Part shown: one piece after another, positions 16,381-23,442 of the stretch
How positions within the stretch are numbered: the first letter of the stretch is position 1
How the letters are laid out: each line of letters opens with the position of its first letter
Origin: a virus
Length of the DNA: 37,455 nt
Virus record (IMG/VR): IMGVR_UViG_3300028169_000002
Coordinates: 1-37,455 of that record
Reading direction: 5' to 3' (one strand)
Notes under the pieces: generated by a model
Database searches by the model: none
What the model was told of the DNA's origin: nothing
What the model saw: only the letters and a program-made list of their open reading frames with translations
Program-made: the position numbers and the translations under genes

Positions 16381-16562
16381 AGGAGGTTAGGGAACATTTC
16401 AGAAAAAATCATTTCGACCTAAAGACTATGAAATATATAGACAAGTATGGAAAAAGATTAAAGGAATTAAAATCTAATCCTAATGTTAAAATAATAAGTG
16501 CAGGTTTTTATCATTCCCATTGGGGATGGAATAGAAGAATTATATATCAATTTAAAAAATAA
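16377..16562 (+). CDS. Small basic protein (61 aa)
   Basis: I chose the ATG at 16377 because it overlaps the RuvC-like stop as ATGA; an in-frame ATG 15 bases upstream lies inside the resolvase gene. The protein is rich in Lys, Arg and His with a W-G-W-N-R-R motif near the end. It may bind nucleic acid; function unknown. Confidence 0.5.
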   Translation: MKEVREHFRKNHFDLKTMKYIDKYGKRLKELKSNPNVKIISAGFYHSHWGWNRRIIYQFKK

Positions 16563-16573
16563 AAACTTTTTAA

Positions 16574-16759
16574 ATGAGTGCATACCAGAAAAACAGAACC
16601 AATAAATATATAGTGTTATGGTATGGCAAGTTTACTTGCGCAGACAATCAGGCACTAGTACAAAGGAAACAGATTGAGGAAAATTCCATAACAACTAATT
16701 TTAGAAAGTTTACAAAAACTATAAAAAAAAGCAAGAAAGTGGCACAAAACAATGAATAA
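16574..16759 (+). CDS. Small basic protein (61 aa)
   Basis: A Lys-rich short protein with a predicted strand region at the start and a basic helix at the end. No motif is recognised. It is the last gene before a promoter and the structured RNA. Confidence 0.4.
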   Translation: MSAYQKNRTNKYIVLWYGKFTCADNQALVQRKQIEENSITTNFRKFTKTIKKSKKVAQNNE

Positions 16760-16794
16760 AATATATATTTACTTTAATAATAATTATTTATATA

Positions 16795-16826
16795 TTGTTT
16801 TGTTATGAAAAATACTTATAACTTTA
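16795..16826 (+). promoter_or_regulatory. Promoter upstream of the structured RNA
   Basis: TTG at 16795-16797 and TAACTTTA at 16819-16826 (one specified base off TAnnTTTG) with a 21-base gap. Transcription would start about where the structured RNA at 16838 begins. Confidence 0.5.
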
Positions 16827-16837
16827 AAATATTAACC

Positions 16838-16923
16838 AGCTCTATTTCGAGCAGGGTTCTCCGAAAGGAGAAGCGGGTCGTAAGTCCCTCTCATAACACC
16901 CTGTTCGAAGTAGGGCTTTTTTT
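16838..16923 (+). ncRNA. Highly structured small RNA ending in a T tract
   Basis: A 20-bp closing stem (16838-16857 with 16898-16917; all pairs formed, three of them wobble) encloses a perfect hairpin with a 6-bp stem and GAAA tetraloop (16857-16872) and a GGG/CCC hairpin. GAGA at 16868-16871 can also pair with TCTC further on, offering an alternative fold. Seven T follow at 16917-16923. With the promoter just upstream, this has the layout of a self-standing small RNA or an attenuator. The next gene begins 3 bases after the T tract. It fills most of the 16760-16926 gap. It matches no RNA family I know. Confidence 0.7.
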
Positions 16924-16926
16924 ATT

Positions 16927-17571
16927 GTGAGCAAAGAACAGCTATTATTACTCAAGAAGATTAAAGAAATCTGCCCTCAAAGAAGAAGGCAGATAATTGA
17001 AAATTATAGACCCGATACATTAAAAAACCCAACAACAAATAAGAACTTAGAAATTGATATTTACTTAAAACAACTTGACATTGGGATTGAGTATCAAGGT
17101 GGAGTTCATTTTAAATATATCCGAAAATATAAAAATGATGTTGATAAAATAAAATTATATGATATACTTAAAACTGATATGACCATGCTTGATAAAGCTC
17201 TTTGTATTGTTGAGGTATTCCCACAAGATTTAGTAGGTGATTTTTGTTCTAACTTTATAAATAGATTAAATAATACACAAGAATTTTATTTTTTAAACTG
17301 CAAACTTAAACAAGTCAGAAGAATTGAAAAGTTTAAAATGTTAATACATAACGCAAATAAAATTCCATATAAATTAGGATATTATAAAAAAATCACTTCA
17401 ATAATGACAGTGTTGGAAATATTAAGCTCTAAAAGAGATGTTGAAAAACGATTAAGAAACTTTTTTAATATACACTTCATTGGAAAAGATATAGGTTTTT
17501 TATCTAATGAAATATTTGAAAAGTTTATAAAAAAATATACAAATGGCGGGGTTTTTGGTTATGGGACGTAA
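16927..17571 (+). CDS. PD-(D/E)xK nuclease, homing-endonuclease-like (214 aa)
   Basis: Residues 41-62 carry L-E-I-D-I-Y ... I-E-Y-Q-G-x-x-H-F (E42, D44, E55, Q57, H61), the core of Vsr-like/EDxHD endonucleases often found as free-standing homing enzymes in phages. The rest is Lys-rich. The start is a GTG, 3 bases after the structured RNA's T tract, with no SD-like motif. The 3' end overlaps the replication gene by 11 bases. Mobility is inferred; a repair-type nuclease is an alternative. Confidence 0.6.
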   Translation: MSKEQLLLLKKIKEICPQRRRQIIENYRPDTLKNPTTNKNLEIDIYLKQLDIGIEYQGGVHFKYIRKYKNDVDKIKLYDILKTDMTMLDKALCIVEVFPQDLVGDFCSNFINRLNNTQEFYFLNCKLKQVRRIEKFKMLIHNANKIPYKLGYYKKITSIMTVLEILSSKRDVEKRLRNFFNIHFIGKDIGFLSNEIFEKFIKKYTNGGVFGYGT

Positions 17572-18277
17572 AACAAAAAAAGGACTTGATTACTTTTCTC
17601 ACGACTGTAATCACGATAACGAATTAAAATATATTGAAGTGTTACATAAAAATGGTTATAAAATATTTTTTAAATTGTTAGAACACATCTACGGAATTGA
17701 AGGGTATTATTGCAAAGCAGATAAAAAGAATGTTGCTATTTTTGTAAGCGATAAACTAAAAGATGTTGACATTAAAGAGGTAAATGCTGTCATTAATGAT
17801 TGTTTGGGTGAACATTTATTCGATAAAAGACTACATAAAAAGTATGAAATCCTTACTTCTTGCTCAATTCAGAAAAGATTTTTTGAGGCAGCGAAAAGAC
17901 GTTTAGAACTTGAATTAATAAAAGAATACATTTTAATAGATATTGCTGACATAAATAGCTTAAATGTAGACATAAATTGGTTAAATGTAGACAAAAGTAC
18001 ACAAAGTAAAGTAAAGGAAGTAAAGGAAGTAAAGGAAAGTAAAGAAAATATATATAGAAAATTCAAACATCTTTTTTTGACTAATAAAGAATATGATAAA
18101 ATGATTGAAGATGGTTTTAGTAAAAAAGAGATTGACGGGATTTTAGACGACATTGAAAACTACAAAAAAAACACCAACTATACCAGCTTGAACTTGACAG
18201 CTCGGAAGTGGTTAAAGAAAAATATTAAACCAACTAAAAACGTTCAAGAAAGAACGGCTACAAATGTAGTGGAGTAA
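17561..18277 (+). CDS. Replication protein with Lin1244/Lin1753-like (DUF4373) N-terminal domain (238 aa)
   Basis: The N-terminus [10 protein letters not shown] and following 90 residues match the DUF4373 type domain found in phage replication genes directly upstream of DnaC-like loaders. I chose the ATG at 17561 because family members usually begin just before K-K-G-L-D-Y-F; an ATG at 17543 is also in frame. A short-repeat Lys/Glu/Val linker (about residues 148-162) joins it to a helical C-terminal domain. It probably recognises the origin or helps load helicase; this is inferred from family context. Confidence 0.72.
   Translation: MGRKTKKGLDYFSHDCNHDNELKYIEVLHKNGYKIFFKLLEHIYGIEGYYCKADKKNVAIFVSDKLKDVDIKEVNAVINDCLGEHLFDKRLHKKYEILTSCSIQKRFFEAAKRRLELELIKEYILIDIADINSLNVDINWLNVDKSTQSKVKEVKEVKESKENIYRKFKHLFLTNKEYDKMIEDGFSKKEIDGILDDIENYKKNTNYTSLNLTARKWLKKNIKPTKNVQERTATNVVE
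18006..18046 (+). repeat. 9-base microrepeat in the replication gene
   Basis: GTAAAGGAA occurs three times in perfect tandem (18011-18037) with imperfect copies on both sides. It encodes a K-V-K-E-V-K-E linker. Just upstream TTAAATGTAGACA occurs twice (17960 and 17981), encoding L-N-V-D. Confidence 0.85.
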
Positions 18278-18281
18278 TTTA

Positions 18282-18893
18282 ATGAACTACTCAGATTATT
18301 GGATTTCCGCAGGACTACCAAAGACAAGCAAATTCTTTAATGTTTGCAAAGCTAATTTAAAAGGCAGTGATAAATATTTAGAAATGGTTGATAAGATATT
18401 TAATTGGGATTTTAAGAACCCCTCTTGTGTGGCGTTGCTTTCTGATTATAACGGAAACGGCAAGACTCATATCGCAGTATGTTTAATGAAAAAATACATA
18501 GCAGACCAAGTTAAACTATTTGAAGAAACCCAGCAAGATAAATATTTATACGGACTTGAAAGAGTTAAATTCAAAAAAGCCTACGACATAGAGTTAGAAA
18601 TATTATCAAGTTTTAAAAAAGAGTCTACAGTTTCAGAGGAAGCAATTATAGAAAAATACTGCGAGTTGGATTTTTTAGTGATAGATGATATGTTTGAAAA
18701 GGAAAGTGAATTCGTAAGGCACGTTATGTTAATGTTAGTAGACAAGCGAATAGATTGGCTTTGCAAACCCACAGTAATAACAAGCAACAAAACTTTTAAC
18801 GAGATAAATGAAAAAATAGATTCACGTATAGCATCTCGGATAGACAACGAATTACTTTTCCAAATAGCAACACAAAAAGATTATAGAAAATGA
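18282..18893 (+). CDS. DnaC-like AAA+ helicase loader (203 aa)
   Basis: The Walker A region is S-D-Y-N-G-N-G-K-T-H (residues 54-63), Walker B is F-L-V-I-D-D (131-136), the sensor I region is T-V-I-T-S-N (164-169) and S-R-I-A-S-R (181-186) supplies an arginine finger. This is the DnaC/IstB pattern. The usual first Gly of Walker A is Asp here. Loaders bring the replicative helicase to single-stranded DNA; no phage helicase is seen, so it probably recruits the host DnaB. It overlaps the next ATG. Confidence 0.82.
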   Translation: MNYSDYWISAGLPKTSKFFNVCKANLKGSDKYLEMVDKIFNWDFKNPSCVALLSDYNGNGKTHIAVCLMKKYIADQVKLFEETQQDKYLYGLERVKFKKAYDIELEILSSFKKESTVSEEAIIEKYCELDFLVIDDMFEKESEFVRHVMLMLVDKRIDWLCKPTVITSNKTFNEINEKIDSRIASRIDNELLFQIATQKDYRK

Positions 18894-19093
18894 GAAATCA
18901 ATTTGACACAACAATAGAAAAGCTAAATTCTTTAATTGATTCTCTTGCAAGGAAACCCAGAAACAAAAACACTCGTTTAGCTTTAACTTATCTAAAAGCA
19001 ACAATTGGAGTTTTGAAAGCAGAGCAAGAAAGACTAAACAAAAAGCTACCGAGAACAAATGAATTTCTGGAAGGAATTAAAAGAAGTCGTTAA
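18890..19093 (+). CDS. Small helical protein (67 aa)
   Basis: Coupled to the helicase loader by an ATGA overlap. The protein is basic and entirely helical in outline, with Leu spaced as in coiled coils. No motif is recognised; it may belong to the replication complex. Confidence 0.5.
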   Translation: MRNQFDTTIEKLNSLIDSLARKPRNKNTRLALTYLKATIGVLKAEQERLNKKLPRTNEFLEGIKRSR

Positions 19094-19124
19094 AAATATT
19101 TCAAATAACTAAAATAAAAAGCTA

Positions 19125-19439
19125 ATGAAAAAACTAACAGCTTTATTAATTGTAGCAGCAAGTTTAATTTTTTTCGGATGTAACAATACCTATGATGAAA
19201 TGTCATCGTTAAAGCAGGAAGGTTTAAGTAATGGATATTATGTTTTTGATGATACCACTTTAGAGAAAGACACAATAGAGGATGTTGCTTATCCATTTTG
19301 GCACGAAGTCAGTTTTTACTATCCAATAGATTCAAACACTATGGAAAAGACTACTTATATAATGAGGTTTGTTGCTTATGGAGTAACAGACACAAGTATA
19401 AAAATAAGGAAAGAAATTATAAAAACAGTAAAGGAGTAA
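19125..19439 (+). CDS. Putative lipoprotein (104 aa)
   Basis: A short basic n-region, a hydrophobic core and a lipobox ending in F-F-G-C around residue 19 give a signal peptidase II signal. The mature part is acidic and beta-rich and not recognised. A small lipoprotein expressed in the early/middle region is typical of superinfection-exclusion proteins, but this is a suggestion only. Confidence 0.6.
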   Translation: MKKLTALLIVAASLIFFGCNNTYDEMSSLKQEGLSNGYYVFDDTTLEKDTIEDVAYPFWHEVSFYYPIDSNTMEKTTYIMRFVAYGVTDTSIKIRKEIIKTVKE

Positions 19440-19444
19440 GAGAG

Positions 19445-19675
19445 ATGGAGTGGACAACAAACAAACCAGATTTTCCCTGTGTTTTTTTATGCAGGAGTCA
19501 TTCACAAAATGAATGGTGGTATAGTTTATATTTGATTAAGGAAGAAAAATGTATTGATGAAGATAACGTGTATTATTTAGCTTGGTGCGATTATGAAAGT
19601 GGAGAGGAGTTAGATGATTTAGAAGAATTATCAGCAGAAGAATATTTAATAATTGAACTTTTAAAGGAGAAATAA
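19445..19675 (+). CDS. Small acidic protein (76 aa)
   Basis: I chose the ATG at 19445, preceded by AAGGAGTAAGAGAG; the frame is open further upstream inside the lipoprotein gene but that part is a shadow. The protein has many Trp, Tyr and Cys in its first half and is very acidic in its second. No motif is recognised. Confidence 0.5.
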   Translation: MEWTTNKPDFPCVFLCRSHSQNEWWYSLYLIKEEKCIDEDNVYYLAWCDYESGEELDDLEELSAEEYLIIELLKEK

Positions 19676-19701
19676 AAAATGGGCGTTGAGAGACGGTTGG
19701 A

Positions 19702-20022
19702 ATGCTAAATAAACTATTAACCAAATTCACTACTCTAAAGGTCTACGCTCAAAGGAGTTTATTATATTATCAACTTCTAAATTCTGCTATGATAATATTA
19801 ATCTTTGCAGGACAGAGAGGATTTCCTTTATATTTACAAATAGGACTATTAATAGTTTCGGCAGGAATAATATTAACAATAGGATACTTTGATACAAAAC
19901 TTAAAATCTTAGAGAGGGAACAGGCACATTTTAATAAAGAAAACGATTATGTACAAATGATGAAAAGGTCTGTTCCTGAAATTTTAGAAAGATTAGAAAA
20001 AATTGAAAGGAAAGTAAAATGA
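19702..20022 (+). CDS. Membrane protein (106 aa)
   Basis: Two hydrophobic segments (about residues 22-37 and 43-62) are followed by a charged coiled coil running to the end, so the C-terminus is probably cytoplasmic. It is coupled to the methyltransferase gene by an ATGA overlap and so belongs to the glycan-type cassette that follows. Function unknown. Confidence 0.55.
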   Translation: MLNKLLTKFTTLKVYAQRSLLYYQLLNSAMIILIFAGQRGFPLYLQIGLLIVSAGIILTIGYFDTKLKILEREQAHFNKENDYVQMMKRSVPEILERLEKIERKVK

Positions 20023-20615
20023 TTAAGAAGATAATATTTTTCGCATTACAAATAATATCTAAATTTATGGGTAGGCGTTTTTTAAAACGAAAGGAAATCT
20101 TTTTAAATGTTGGGGCAGGGAATATTAAGGGGGTTGATAATTGGATTACTATTGATAGACAGTTGAAATGTGATATTATTTGGGATTTACGCAAGGGGAT
20201 TCCTTTCCTAACTAACAGTGTTTCAAAAATATATTCGCATCATTTTCTTGAACATCTAACTTATAAAGAGTGTCAAAAGTTTTTGGATGAATGTTTGAGG
20301 GTTTTAAAAATTGGTGGGGAGTTTTCGGTTAGTGTCCCTAATATTAGGGTACATATTAACGCTTATCTAAATTCAGATATGGATAAGAAGTGGTTTGGGT
20401 ATAAACCCGCTTATAATAATACAACAAGGATAGACCATTTAAACTATGCTTTTTATATGGATGGACACCATAAGTATATGTTTGACGAAGAAAACTTAAT
20501 TTATATTTTAAATACTAAATTTAATAATGCACAGATAAGGGAGTTTGACCCAGATATAGATAATGAGGAGGTTAGATTCGCTTCTATTTATGCAAGAGCT
20601 ACAAAATGGGAATAG
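20019..20615 (+). CDS. SAM-dependent methyltransferase, glycan/lipid type (198 aa)
   Basis: Residues 28-34 (L-N-V-G-A-G-N) form the SAM-binding glycine loop; D46 follows a second strand; H-H-F-L-E-H-L and the C-L-R-V-L-K-I-G-G-E-F region are typical of small class I methyltransferases found in polysaccharide gene clusters. A hydrophobic N-terminal segment may associate with the membrane. It is followed by two membrane microproteins and a glycosyltransferase, so the substrate is more likely a sugar than DNA. Confidence 0.72.
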   Translation: MIKKIIFFALQIISKFMGRRFLKRKEIFLNVGAGNIKGVDNWITIDRQLKCDIIWDLRKGIPFLTNSVSKIYSHHFLEHLTYKECQKFLDECLRVLKIGGEFSVSVPNIRVHINAYLNSDMDKKWFGYKPAYNNTTRIDHLNYAFYMDGHHKYMFDEENLIYILNTKFNNAQIREFDPDIDNEEVRFASIYARATKWE

Positions 20616-20758
20616 CATTAATAATAATTTGTATGGTCTGTTTGTTTGTTTTAGGTTTTTATCTTGGATATAAGAATGGATATGCAAGGGGTTATTTTGA
20701 TGGATACACCCCAACAGAAGATGAGGTCGCTGAACATAATACAGAATGGCATAGATGA
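20606..20758 (+). CDS. Membrane microprotein (50 aa)
   Basis: One N-terminal membrane helix of about 20 residues, then G-Y-x-x-G-Y-x-x-G-Y-F-D-G-Y repeats and an acidic tail. It begins inside the end of the methyltransferase gene and its stop overlaps the next ATG. Its place inside a tightly coupled series supports it being real. Confidence 0.5.
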   Translation: MGIALIIICMVCLFVLGFYLGYKNGYARGYFDGYTPTEDEVAEHNTEWHR

Positions 20759-20838
20759 AATTTGACGAGGTTGATATATTGAAGTGGTGGACTATTATTT
20801 TAATTTTAGCAATTATTATAATGATAATTTTTAAATGA
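20755..20838 (+). CDS. Membrane microprotein (27 aa)
   Basis: A short charged start (K-F-D-E-V-D) is followed by one membrane helix that fills the protein. Both ends make ATGA overlaps, with the 50-residue microprotein before it and the glycosyltransferase after it. The coupling is the main evidence. Confidence 0.45.
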   Translation: MKFDEVDILKWWTIILILAIIIMIIFK

Positions 20839-21665
20839 CAACAGCATTAATAATATTCGCTTGGCGTAGACCAGAGCATTTAGAGAGGTGTTTAGAAGCG
20901 GTTAAAAGGAATAGATTAATTCCTACTTACATTTTTTTAGATGGTGGGTACACAAAAGAGGTTTTTGATGTAGCTGAAAATAATATGACAGGGAATTGTA
21001 TAGTCGCTTGGAATGAAGAACACTTGGGATTAACAAAATCTATTTTCAAAGGAATAGAAAGAGCATTTAATCTTTACGACTCCGTCATAGTCTTAGAAGA
21101 TGATATTCTAATAGCTGACAACTTCATAGAATATATGCTTGAAGGATTAGAATATTACAAAGACAAAAAAGACATAGGAACTCTAACAGGGTATAATTAC
21201 ATAGAACATAACGAAGTTTACGGAGCTAAAAGATTCACCGGCTGGGGCTGGGCGACTTGGAAAGACCGTTGGGAGGAATTCAATCAAGAATTAGAACCTT
21301 TGGATCATTGGGGAGAGGACATTCCTCCGGGATTTGACAGAGCGACAAAAACCAAAGACACTTGGGATTACCAATTTTCAGTTACGCACAATTTTAAAAA
21401 TTGGAAATGTGTCCACCCCCCGAAGTCTTTAGTAAAAAATATCGGTATGGATGGAAGCGGAACACACTTTAAAAAGAAAAGCACTAAATTTGACACCGAA
21501 CTAAGCAAAGTAGAACCTGATTTTAAATATCCTTTAGAAATTGACGAAAGAATAAGATTAGAGTTTGTCAAGAAAAACAAATTAAGTTTACAAAAAAAGA
21601 TAATTAACTTTTTAAAATCATTAAGGAGAAACAATGAAAAGACCAGACCTCTTTCCAGAAGATGA
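20835..21665 (+). CDS. GT-A-fold glycosyltransferase (276 aa)
   Basis: The N-terminus A-L-I-I-F-A-W-R-R-P-E-H-L is a nucleotide-sugar binding start, E-D-D at residues 88-90 (within V-L-E-D-D-I) is the metal-binding motif, and G-W-G-W-A-T-W (136-142) is a conserved acceptor-side motif of GNT-I-like/family 2 relatives. It would transfer a sugar to a glycan, the virion or a host structure. Its neighbours are a methyltransferase and two membrane microproteins. The 3' end overlaps the next small gene by 32 bases. Confidence 0.75.
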   Translation: MTTALIIFAWRRPEHLERCLEAVKRNRLIPTYIFLDGGYTKEVFDVAENNMTGNCIVAWNEEHLGLTKSIFKGIERAFNLYDSVIVLEDDILIADNFIEYMLEGLEYYKDKKDIGTLTGYNYIEHNEVYGAKRFTGWGWATWKDRWEEFNQELEPLDHWGEDIPPGFDRATKTKDTWDYQFSVTHNFKNWKCVHPPKSLVKNIGMDGSGTHFKKKSTKFDTELSKVEPDFKYPLEIDERIRLEFVKKNKLSLQKKIINFLKSLRRNNEKTRPLSRR

Positions 21666-21786
21666 TTTGAATTGGACTCCTGACAATACAGACACAAAGG
21701 AGGAGGAACAAAAATATGTAATTGTTGAGGATACTGAAAGAGAGGATATTATAATTTGGTTAATGACTTGTACCATTAATATATAA
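21634..21786 (+). CDS. Small acidic protein (50 aa)
   Basis: Starts within the glycosyltransferase 3' end, with AAGGAG spaced 5 bases before the ATG, one of the best SD-like sites here. The protein is rich in Asp, Glu and Thr. No motif is recognised. Confidence 0.5.
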   Translation: MKRPDLFPEDDLNWTPDNTDTKEEEQKYVIVEDTEREDIIIWLMTCTINI

Positions 21787-21827
21787 AACAGTATTGAAAT
21801 ATTAATGATTAATAGTTAATTTAATTT

Positions 21828-22058
21828 ATGGAAAACAATTCAATTGCAAATTTAACAAAGCAAGACAAGTCAGACCTACTTAAAATCCTTAGACATATCA
21901 GAACAGTAAAAAATATAACAGGACACGGAAACATAGCAGTACAGATATTTGATAAAAAAGTTACTCATTTTAAAACAACTATAACAGAAGTAAATAAACA
22001 GTATGGCAAAGAAAACAACAAAGGCAAAAGGAAAAGCTACAATAAAAAAGTTTTATAA
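21828..22058 (+). CDS. Hypothetical protein (76 aa)
   Basis: Soluble with a basic C-terminal tail, no recognised motif and no SD-like motif. A second, very basic 21-codon frame (22003-22068) overlaps its end; I could not decide whether that is used. Confidence 0.45.
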   Translation: MENNSIANLTKQDKSDLLKILRHIRTVKNITGHGNIAVQIFDKKVTHFKTTITEVNKQYGKENNKGKRKSYNKKVL

Positions 22059-22080
22059 AACTATTTGAAGGAGTAAAGTA

Positions 22081-22350
22081 ATGGGACAAAAGCCGCAGTA
22101 CAAATATTTCATATCTTACAGCACTAACTTAGAATGCACTCCTACAGGCATTGATAATATCATTATAAATTATCCAAAGAAGATAGTTGATGAAAATGAT
22201 ATTACTTTTCTACAATCTTTTATAATTGAAAATCTATACAAGACTTTTAAAATTGAAAAAAATGTCATACCTTATGTAAAAATTATAAATTATATCTATA
22301 TGCCACAATCTAAAATTATCGCGTTACCAAACAATATAAAAGCAAATTAA
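22081..22350 (+). CDS. Hypothetical protein (89 aa)
   Basis: Mixed strand and helix, soluble, no motif recognised. AAGGAG lies about 8 bases before the ATG. It starts a row of small genes leading to the ParB-like gene. Confidence 0.45.
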   Translation: MGQKPQYKYFISYSTNLECTPTGIDNIIINYPKKIVDENDITFLQSFIIENLYKTFKIEKNVIPYVKIINYIYMPQSKIIALPNNIKAN

Positions 22351-22371
22351 ATAGCTTTACAATCGCTTAAA

Positions 22372-22581
22372 ATGGAAACTGTCATAAAATATACAAAGAT
22401 ATTAAAGGAAACTAACAAAAGTAAAGTTATATTGTTGGGTGCTGATTATAAAAATGCAAGTTTGTGCTTACCACTTTCAAAAATACCTAATACAAATTAC
22501 AATAAAGCCAAAAATATTGTTAAAGTCGATGAGGGGTTTTTCTTGTGGTTATTAAAACAAAACAATATAAATTTTGATTAA
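22372..22581 (+). CDS. Hypothetical protein (69 aa)
   Basis: Soluble, Lys/Asn-rich, no recognised motif. The ATG has no clear SD-like motif. The following stretch (22578-22838) is open in another frame but lacks a normal start. Confidence 0.4.
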   Translation: METVIKYTKILKETNKSKVILLGADYKNASLCLPLSKIPNTNYNKAKNIVKVDEGFFLWLLKQNNINFD

Positions 22582-22604
22582 ACTCGGACACCTTAAAAAA
22601 GACG

Positions 22605-22838
22605 ATTAAAGAACAAATTAAAAAAATATTTTACGATAGGTACAACAAAAACGAATGGTTAGAAGTCTCTATACCGGAACGTATAAGATACGCAGCTCGA
22701 GACACCGGCTTTAAAGTAAAAACCTATTCAGATTATCACAAACTAAGCAAAGCAAAAGCAGAACTTGAAAGAGAATTAATGAGAAACTATTCGAAAAATG
22801 TTTTAAAATCAAATATATTTCAGGATAACGACTTATGA
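22605..22838 (+). CDS. Possible protein without a standard start codon (about 77 aa)
   Basis: The frame is open from 22578 to the TGA at 22836 and reads as a normal charged, helical protein (for example S-I-P-E-R-I-R-Y-A-A-R-D-T-G-F). No ATG, GTG or TTG lies in the first two thirds; ATT at 22605 is the position given. A TTG at 22574 in a neighbouring frame could serve if one base of the A6 run at 22595-22600 is skipped or is an assembly error. It ends in an ATGA overlap with a 19-codon ORF. Confidence 0.4.
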   Translation: MKEQIKKIFYDRYNKNEWLEVSIPERIRYAARDTGFKVKTYSDYHKLSKAKAELERELMRNYSKNVLKSNIFQDNDL

Positions 22839-22894
22839 TTAACTGGAAATCAAAAATAGTAAAGGTCTCAGACCTTAAAGAGTACAGAATATGA
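22835..22894 (+). CDS. 19-residue ORF resembling a ParB N-terminus
   Basis: It is joined by ATGA overlaps to the ORF before it and the ParB-like gene after it. Its V-K-V-S-D-L-K-E-Y-R-I resembles the first strand and box of ParB-type nuclease domains, which often precede an N-P-R motif. The ParB-like gene itself begins with another strand and then N-P-K-N-P-R. It may be a leader peptide or a displaced former start. Confidence 0.35.
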   Translation: MINWKSKIVKVSDLKEYRI

Positions 22895-23442
22895 AAAAAC
22901 TATCAACAATAAAACTTAATCCAAAGAACCCCAGACTTATCAAAGATGCGAAGTTTAAAAAACTTTGTGAGTCGATTAAAAAAGATTCTAAATTCTTAGA
23001 ACTCCGTCCTATAATAATTGACAAAGATAATATTATACTCGGTGGGAATATGAGATTCCGGGCATTAAAAGAATTAGGTTATAAAGAAGTTCCTAATAAC
23101 TGGATTAAAAAAGCTACAGATTTAACAAAAGCGGAAAGAGAACGATTTATTGTAAGAGATAACATTGAATTTGGAGAGTTCGATTTCGATATGCTTGCAA
23201 ATGATTTTGAATTTGAGGATTTGAAAGAGTGGGGGTTTGAGGAATGGGAGTTGGGGGTTGATTATAAGGTTCCGATTGAGTTTAACACACTGGGTGAATT
23301 TATTAAAAAGAATACAGATATTTTCGGGGTTACTTTTTATTTTAAAAATGAATTAAAACCAAAGTTTGATAAGTATGTAAAGGAACACTCAAAAGAAAAA
23401 CTTAGGAAAATATTGGAGGCTAAAATTGATAAATGCGGGTAG
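22891..23442 (+). CDS. ParB-like nuclease-domain protein (183 aa)
   Basis: Residues 7-60 show the ParB N-terminal fold: I-K-L-N-P-K-N-P-R, then P-I-I-I-D, then G-G-N-M-R-F-R-A-L (51-59), the conserved nucleotide-binding box. The C-terminal half is acidic. In many phages this domain is fused to an adenine methyltransferase; here the methyltransferase is a separate gene at 25010. It overlaps the radical SAM gene by 17 bases. The domain may bind or cut DNA or bind CTP; true partition genes (ParA) are absent. Confidence 0.75.
   Translation: MKKLSTIKLNPKNPRLIKDAKFKKLCESIKKDSKFLELRPIIIDKDNIILGGNMRFRALKELGYKEVPNNWIKKATDLTKAERERFIVRDNIEFGEFDFDMLANDFEFEDLKEWGFEEWELGVDYKVPIEFNTLGEFIKKNTDIFGVTFYFKNELKPKFDKYVKEHSKEKLRKILEAKIDKCG

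Noticed and set aside
16838-16923. tRNA, hammerhead or group I intron identity for the structured RNA
   Set aside because: No cloverleaf or CCA end, no CUGANGA core, and no split gene around it. The fold does not match any family I know.
17543-17560. Upstream ATG for the replication gene
   Set aside because: Family members normally begin just before K-K-G-L-D-Y-F, which fits the ATG at 17561. The extra six residues look like translation of the nuclease gene's end.
21793-21826. TTG ... TAATTTAA as a promoter before 21828
   Set aside because: Only four of the six specified bases of TAnnTTTG match, and the ATG is immediately downstream. Chance matches are expected in such AT-rich DNA.
22003-22068. 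21-codon very basic ORF
   Set aside because: It overlaps the end of the 21828 gene in another frame and is too short to judge. Not listed as a feature.
22891-23442. Plasmid-like partition system
   Set aside because: There is no ParA-type ATPase or parS-like repeat in the window, and the ParB domain type is the one common beside phage methyltransferases.
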